A stretch of DNA of 64,000 bases from Cutaneotrichosporon cavernicola (Eukaryota; Basidiomycota; Tremellomycetes; Trichosporonales; Trichosporonaceae), in contig NC_083394.1 of NCBI RefSeq assembly GCF_030864355.1, positions 1,054,001-1,118,000 on the forward strand, written 5' to 3'. The notes under the pieces are model-generated. The model saw only the letters and a program-made list of their open reading frames with translations. It was not told the origin of the DNA and did not search any database. Positions 59,957 through 64,000 of this stretch are shown piece after piece. Each line of letters opens with the position of its first letter. The first letter of the stretch is position 1. Position numbers and translations under genes: made by a program.

Positions 59957-61377
59957 ATGTCCCTCCGCGCCAGTACCCGCCCCCTCTCGGCGTCGCTCAA
60001 GGCCTCCGCTGTCCGCACGTATACGCGCCCGGCGGCGGTCGAGCTCGCGTACGACGTCTTTGAGCCGGCCGAGGTCAAGCAGCCCGGCCAAAGCCTTGTG
60101 CTCTGCCACGGCCTTTTGTAAGTGCTCCTTTGGCTCCAGGCTCCATTGTCTCCTCCCCATCCTCTCTTTCCTACTGCCCCCTACTCTTCGTCCCTTCCCT
60201 CGGCCATCCCCAACACACCATATCCCCCACAGATTGGACTAACGCGTAGCGGCTCGAAGCAGAACTGGCGCTCGCTGGCCAAGGGCTTTGCCCAGCGCCT
60301 CGGCATGCCGGTGTACGCGCTCGACATGCGCAACCACGGCCTGTCGACTGTCGCCCAGCCTCACGGATACGCCGACATGGCTCACGACATTGCCGAATTC
60401 GCCGACAAGGCCGGGATCAAGAGCGGCATGAACCTCCTCGGCCACAGCATGTGAGTGTCGCGAGTTAGAGAGCCGGAGCGCCAAGAATTAGCATTATACC
60501 TCATTTACGGGGAACGTGCTGCGGTTGTGCAAGAAGCAGACGTTTGGAGCTCCAACATTCCGCTCGGCTCCATATCGACACACCGCTAACAGCAGGGGCG
60601 GCAAGGCCGTGCAGGCGTACGCGCTCAACAAGGAGCTCAACAGCAATCTCCGCTCGTTGATCGCCATCGACATGTCGCCTGCCACCGGCAAGGTTGCGCC
60701 GATGTAAGTTTACCCCTGGTCTTAGCGTTGCGCGAGTTAGTGCTAACGCGCCAGCTTCATGGAGTACATCAACGCCATGCGCGAGGTCGAGGCGGCCAAG
60801 GTGTCGAGCCGTGCCGAGGCCGACAAGATCATGGAGAAGGTTGAGCCGGTAAGTCGCATTTCATTTTATTCGTGGCGTCACAGTTGAGCCTAAATCCGGG
60901 GTCTAGTGCGGGGTGGAGGTACTGCAGCCAGCATCTCTGCCTGATCTTGGTCTCTATCTCGGTCATGTCCAGCCATTGTGCAGTGTCCAACGCTGATCCC
61001 AGGATGCCGCTGTGCGCGCGTTCCTCCTCACCAACGTCCTGAACAAGGACGACGGCGACGGCAAGAGCTACCTCGCCTTCCGCGTCCCCCTCGACGTTAT
61101 GGCCCAGGAGATCCCCGAGATCGGCGGGTTCCCCTACACCGTGCCTCCTCCTGTCACCGAGACCTCGCCGCAGTGGGAGGGACCGACTCTGTTCCTCAAG
61201 GGCAAGAAGAGCCCATACATCAACCGCAAGAACATTCCCATCTGCGAGGCCTACTTCCCCAACATGCAGCTCGTGTCGCTTGACGCTGGACACTGGGTCC
61301 ACGCCGACCAGCCTGCCGAGACGACCGACGTCGTCTCCAAGTTCATTGCTGGTGAGCGCGTTGACAACCGCGAGTAG
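59957..61377 (+). CDS. IMO32: Mitochondrial alpha/beta-hydrolase, IMO32/ABHD11-like
   Basis: Exons 59957-60117, 60250-60450, 60596-60703, 60755-60848 and 61003-61377 encode 312 residues. The N-terminus MSLRASTRPLSASLKASAVR is a typical mitochondrial presequence. The fold motifs are in order: LVLCHGLFGSKQNW (oxyanion-hole loop), YALDMRNHGLS, the nucleophile elbow GHSMGGKAVQAYAL, an acid region after strand 7 (GPTLFLKGKKSPYI), and the catalytic His in LDAGHWVHADQP. ABHD11 protects lipoylated dehydrogenases in animals; yeast Imo32 and Eat1-type enzymes are relatives, and Eat1 makes ethyl acetate in some yeasts. Substrate is not decidable from sequence. Confidence 0.9.
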
Positions 61378-62249
61378 AATAGAACTAGAGATGTACGATT
61401 CTTGGGTTAGAGGGGTTTGCGGCCATTGGGTATAGGGGGATGTGGTCGAGCTACAGTAGTACTGCTTGGACGTGCGAGCGACGAAGATGGGGACACAAGA
61501 CTGTGGGAACATGGCAAAGCGCACAGAGCGGAAAGCCTCTAACAACATGCCGCGGCATACGCCGACCGTTGCCATGAAGGACGAGACATGAGGCATGCGC
61601 ATTAAGCTTGTCCGAGACATCTGAGTGTGGAACAAATTCACACACGCCTCATGACCACTCACATCCCCCGGAGGCATTTACAAAGATGCTTACGGGTGTG
61701 AAGGTTTGGTTGCTGACGGGATGACGTGGCGGTGGCGGGGCGATGACATGGCTGTGTTTGGCGATGCAAGTGGCGGTTCCTTGAAGGCATTTTCCATCGA
61801 CAGTCGATTGTGCACCACCATAATACAATTACGGCTTAACAAACCCCGTTGCGAAGCTACCGCCTCTACAGCTCTTTGACGGTGCCACTCCGCCTGGATG
61901 TTCCTTTCTAGAAGTCCGTTGGATTTCTAGTCTGTTCTAGGCAGGAACCCAGATACTGTACTGCCGACGTGCTGGCGCGTTCGTAATGCCGCGTCACCTG
62001 CCACCATATCACTCATCCACCGTATGCCGTGGTCCCGCATCCCTTTCCACGAGATCAAATCAAAGCAAAGGGGCTGCGCGGTGATAGAATGACCACTGAT
62101 CACTCGTGTCTGATCCAAACCATGTCTTCCACGAGAACTTGGCAGTTGACTCAACCCAGCGCCATGGGCACTCGGTGGCATGCCCGTCTCTGTCTCATGT
62201 TTAAAACATCGTAACTCTGTGGGCAACCTCATCCACAGAGTACACCACA
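61378..62249. other. 872-bp gap between IMO32 and the BAHD gene
   Basis: No gene supported. More AT-rich toward the BAHD start. Confidence 0.4.
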
Positions 62250-63719
62250 ATGCGGCTCCCAGACAAACTCACACATACCTCGCAACACACCATACACCCC
62301 AACCCCCTCCAAGCCGACCTCTCTCCAGCGAGTATCACAGATACTGCGCTGTCTGAATTAACACCGACTGGGGCGGCATGGTTTTTCCCATCCCCCAAAT
62401 CCCGAGGATACGACCCATCTCTACTGGCAAAGGCGCTCGAGGCAACGTTGGCAATTTACCCTCAACTCTGTGGAGCTCTCACTCTTTCCTTTGGAGGAGG
62501 GGTGAGTGAGTATCCGGCTCACACTCATCGCTACGGCCGCGTCTGGGTCCGTTGGGGTGCTGACGAACCAGGCCTCCTCCTAACCCAAGCAAAGTTTAAT
62601 GGTCCACTTACCGACGTTCTCCCGCCACACAATGCGCCAGTAATGCCTGACAATTTCGCCCTCCTCCGTCTCCGTCCCTCGGCTTTGGGACCGGCCTGCC
62701 CTGGTCCAGCCTCCGTTGCCCAAATAACATCTTTTTCCTGCGGCGGGATCGCGATCGCTCTCATGGCCCAACATGCACTTCTTGACGCACACGCTCTGGC
62801 GTACGTCATCCGCGATTGGGGAACCATCCACTCTGCCATGATCAACCATGTCTCGCCGCCAGTGATAAAACGTACCTATGCGCCAATGGATCTCGACGCA
62901 CATGCCCGAGATGCAGACGGAACGGTGCCGCAACTAAGACTCGATTTCTGGGCTTATGATCCGTCCAATCCAGCCGACCAGGCTCTTGGATGGTTTACGC
63001 GATCCCGCGTTCCGCCACCCCAAGTCGATGCTGCGGATCTGGCGGCCGGCAGGCCGAGAGGGCCAAGAGCACCGTTCGAGACTTGGGACGCAGACGCGGC
63101 CGTGGAAGATGCAGTCCTCGATCTCTCGGCTGATCACGTCAAGGCGGTCACAGTCCCCGAAGTAAGCGCGCTCGACAGTGTTTTGGGAACTGTTTGGAGG
63201 GCGATTGTACGCGCGCGGGATATCAAAGCAAAAGTCTGGATGCACGGGTGTGTTGGGTTACGCACCCGCCTCGAATTTCCCGACGACTTCCAGGGCGCGC
63301 CGCTCATCAACGTCTCGGCTGGCTTGGATTCCACAGAACTCCTCCGTGAATCGGCGAGAGGAGCTCGTGCGATCCGCGCGTCCATTGATACCGTCACGAA
63401 GGAGAGCGCGGCGGCTGTGCTCCATCATATGGCGCAGGCTCTAGATCCGGCGCGCGAGTGGAACGTGTTTGTCGGGAGCCAACATACTCTTTCTACGAGC
63501 TGGCTTGGGATTGGTGCATACTCTGCCGATTTTGGGTTCGGGACGCCGGCGCGCGTGATTCCTTTCATGCCGCCGGTTGACGGAATCGTCGTTGTGATGG
63601 AGGCCAAGGACGCTATCGGAGAGCACGGCGCTCGCGGTGGAGTCAGCATCCGCCTCCTCCTTCGCGAGGACGTTCTCGCACGCGTCCTCGCTGATCCCGA
63701 GTTGGTGGGTGAGAAGTGA
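62250..63719 (+). CDS. BAHD-type acyl-CoA-dependent acyltransferase (PF02458-like), intronless
   Basis: A single 489-residue frame. The catalytic HxxxD motif appears as HALLDAHALAYVIRDW near residue 175, and the structural DFGWG motif as DFGFGTPARV near residue 430; the N-terminus (LTPTGAAWFFPSP, LEATLAIYPQLCGAL) is also typical of the transferase family. These enzymes move acyl groups from CoA to alcohols or amines in specialised metabolism; fungal members include trichothecene 3-O-acetyltransferase-like proteins. The acceptor is unknown. It is the only multi-hundred-codon gene in the window without an intron, which may point to a different origin. No other biosynthetic gene is next to it within the window. 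Confidence 0.87.
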   Translation: MRLPDKLTHTSQHTIHPNPLQADLSPASITDTALSELTPTGAAWFFPSPKSRGYDPSLLAKALEATLAIYPQLCGALTLSFGGGVSEYPAHTHRYGRVWVRWGADEPGLLLTQAKFNGPLTDVLPPHNAPVMPDNFALLRLRPSALGPACPGPASVAQITSFSCGGIAIALMAQHALLDAHALAYVIRDWGTIHSAMINHVSPPVIKRTYAPMDLDAHARDADGTVPQLRLDFWAYDPSNPADQALGWFTRSRVPPPQVDAADLAAGRPRGPRAPFETWDADAAVEDAVLDLSADHVKAVTVPEVSALDSVLGTVWRAIVRARDIKAKVWMHGCVGLRTRLEFPDDFQGAPLINVSAGLDSTELLRESARGARAIRASIDTVTKESAAAVLHHMAQALDPAREWNVFVGSQHTLSTSWLGIGAYSADFGFGTPARVIPFMPPVDGIVVVMEAKDAIGEHGARGGVSIRLLLREDVLARVLADPELVGEK

Positions 63720-63790
63720 TCAGTAAAATACTTTGGAGTGGACGGAATGCACAAATACAAAATCACAGGTAGAGCACTAGTCCCACCACA

Positions 63791-64000
63791 TTACTTTCCA
63801 CAGGTCATGTCCCACGACTGATCGGCGTCGCGGCACTCTCCGAGGCCGAGGTTCCACCAGCGTTGGACGCTACGGGCAACCGCCTCGCGCGCCGACAGCG
63901 TCTGCGTCTCCATACTGCCATCAGCGTCGTCGGGGTTAGACTCACGTCGAGACCCACGGCTCCAGCGACGCGAGGTAGTGGAAGCCCTGCATCGGCTGCA
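63791..64000 (-). CDS. 3' end of an unidentified gene (cut by window edge)
   Basis: Reading in from the right edge, an open frame (MQGFHYLASLEPW) reaches a gtgagt donor at 63945. After a 31-nt intron the final exon (63914-63791) reads VARSVQRWWNLGLGECRDAD to a TAA. The splice grammar and residue composition look genuine, but I do not recognise the family from about 60 residues. Confidence 0.55.
   Translation of the reverse strand, partial: CSRCRASTTSRRWSRGSRRESNPDDADGSMETQTLSAREAVARSVQRWWNLGLGECRDADQSWDMTCGK

Overview
The window is a nuclear chromosome piece from a basidiomycete fungus, most likely a tremellomycete yeast (Trichosporonales such as Vanrija, Cutaneotrichosporon or Apiotrichum, or a relative of Cryptococcus). 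The evidence: nearly every gene is split by very short introns (about 31-60 nt) with gtgagt/gtaag donors and a ctgac or ctaac branch site just before the cag acceptor; exons are GC-rich; and there is a stealth-type sugar-phosphate transferase resembling cryptococcal Xpt1. No rRNA, CRISPR, prophage or intact transposon was seen. The species is an inference.

Layout. 1-8.3 kb: the 3' part of SIN1/AVO1 (TORC2), then thymidylate synthase and CDC6, both on the minus strand and both with MluI-cell-cycle-box (ACGCGT) palindromes upstream. 8.3-19.1 kb: a dense housekeeping block with a BAR-PH-ArfGAP protein, PBDC1/YPL225W (eEF1A chaperone family), the mitochondrial pyrimidine-nucleotide carrier RIM2, RNA polymerase III subunit RPC25, CoA diphosphatase PCD1 and a Ca3427-like periplasmic-binding-fold protein. 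20.0-23.7 kb: an accessory-looking island of two secreted, cysteine-rich Stig1-like proteins built from exon-sized repeat modules, flanking a DUF3224-like gene. 23.9-30.6 kb: two intron-containing tRNA genes (Ile-AAU and Ala-CGC), COX19, an STB6-like protein and an inactive E2-like (UEV/AKTIP-type) protein.

30.6-48.9 kb is the striking part: about 18 kb holding a single recognisable gene, a Pcl/Pas-type cyclin (36151-37258), surrounded by 5.6 kb and 11.7 kb of non-coding, repeat-dotted DNA (a 12-bp tandem array, a 28-base poly-C run, several short-period arrays and a GC-rich nested inverted repeat).

48.9-64 kb returns to dense genes: the Xpt1-like transferase, RAV1 (RAVE complex, V-ATPase assembly) with five copies of a C-terminal motif, a WW-domain Gly/Met-rich protein, a mitochondrial alpha/beta-hydrolase (IMO32/ABHD11), an intronless BAHD-type acyltransferase, and the 3' end of an unidentified gene cut by the window edge.

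The genes do not form one pathway. The functional links I can support are the S-phase pair CDC21-CDC6 with shared cis elements, possibly extended by the cyclin gene, and the Stig1-like pair with its enclosed DUF3224 gene as a candidate cell-surface or secreted locus. Exon structures were assembled by hand; except where noted, all summed coding lengths are multiples of three and read through without stops.
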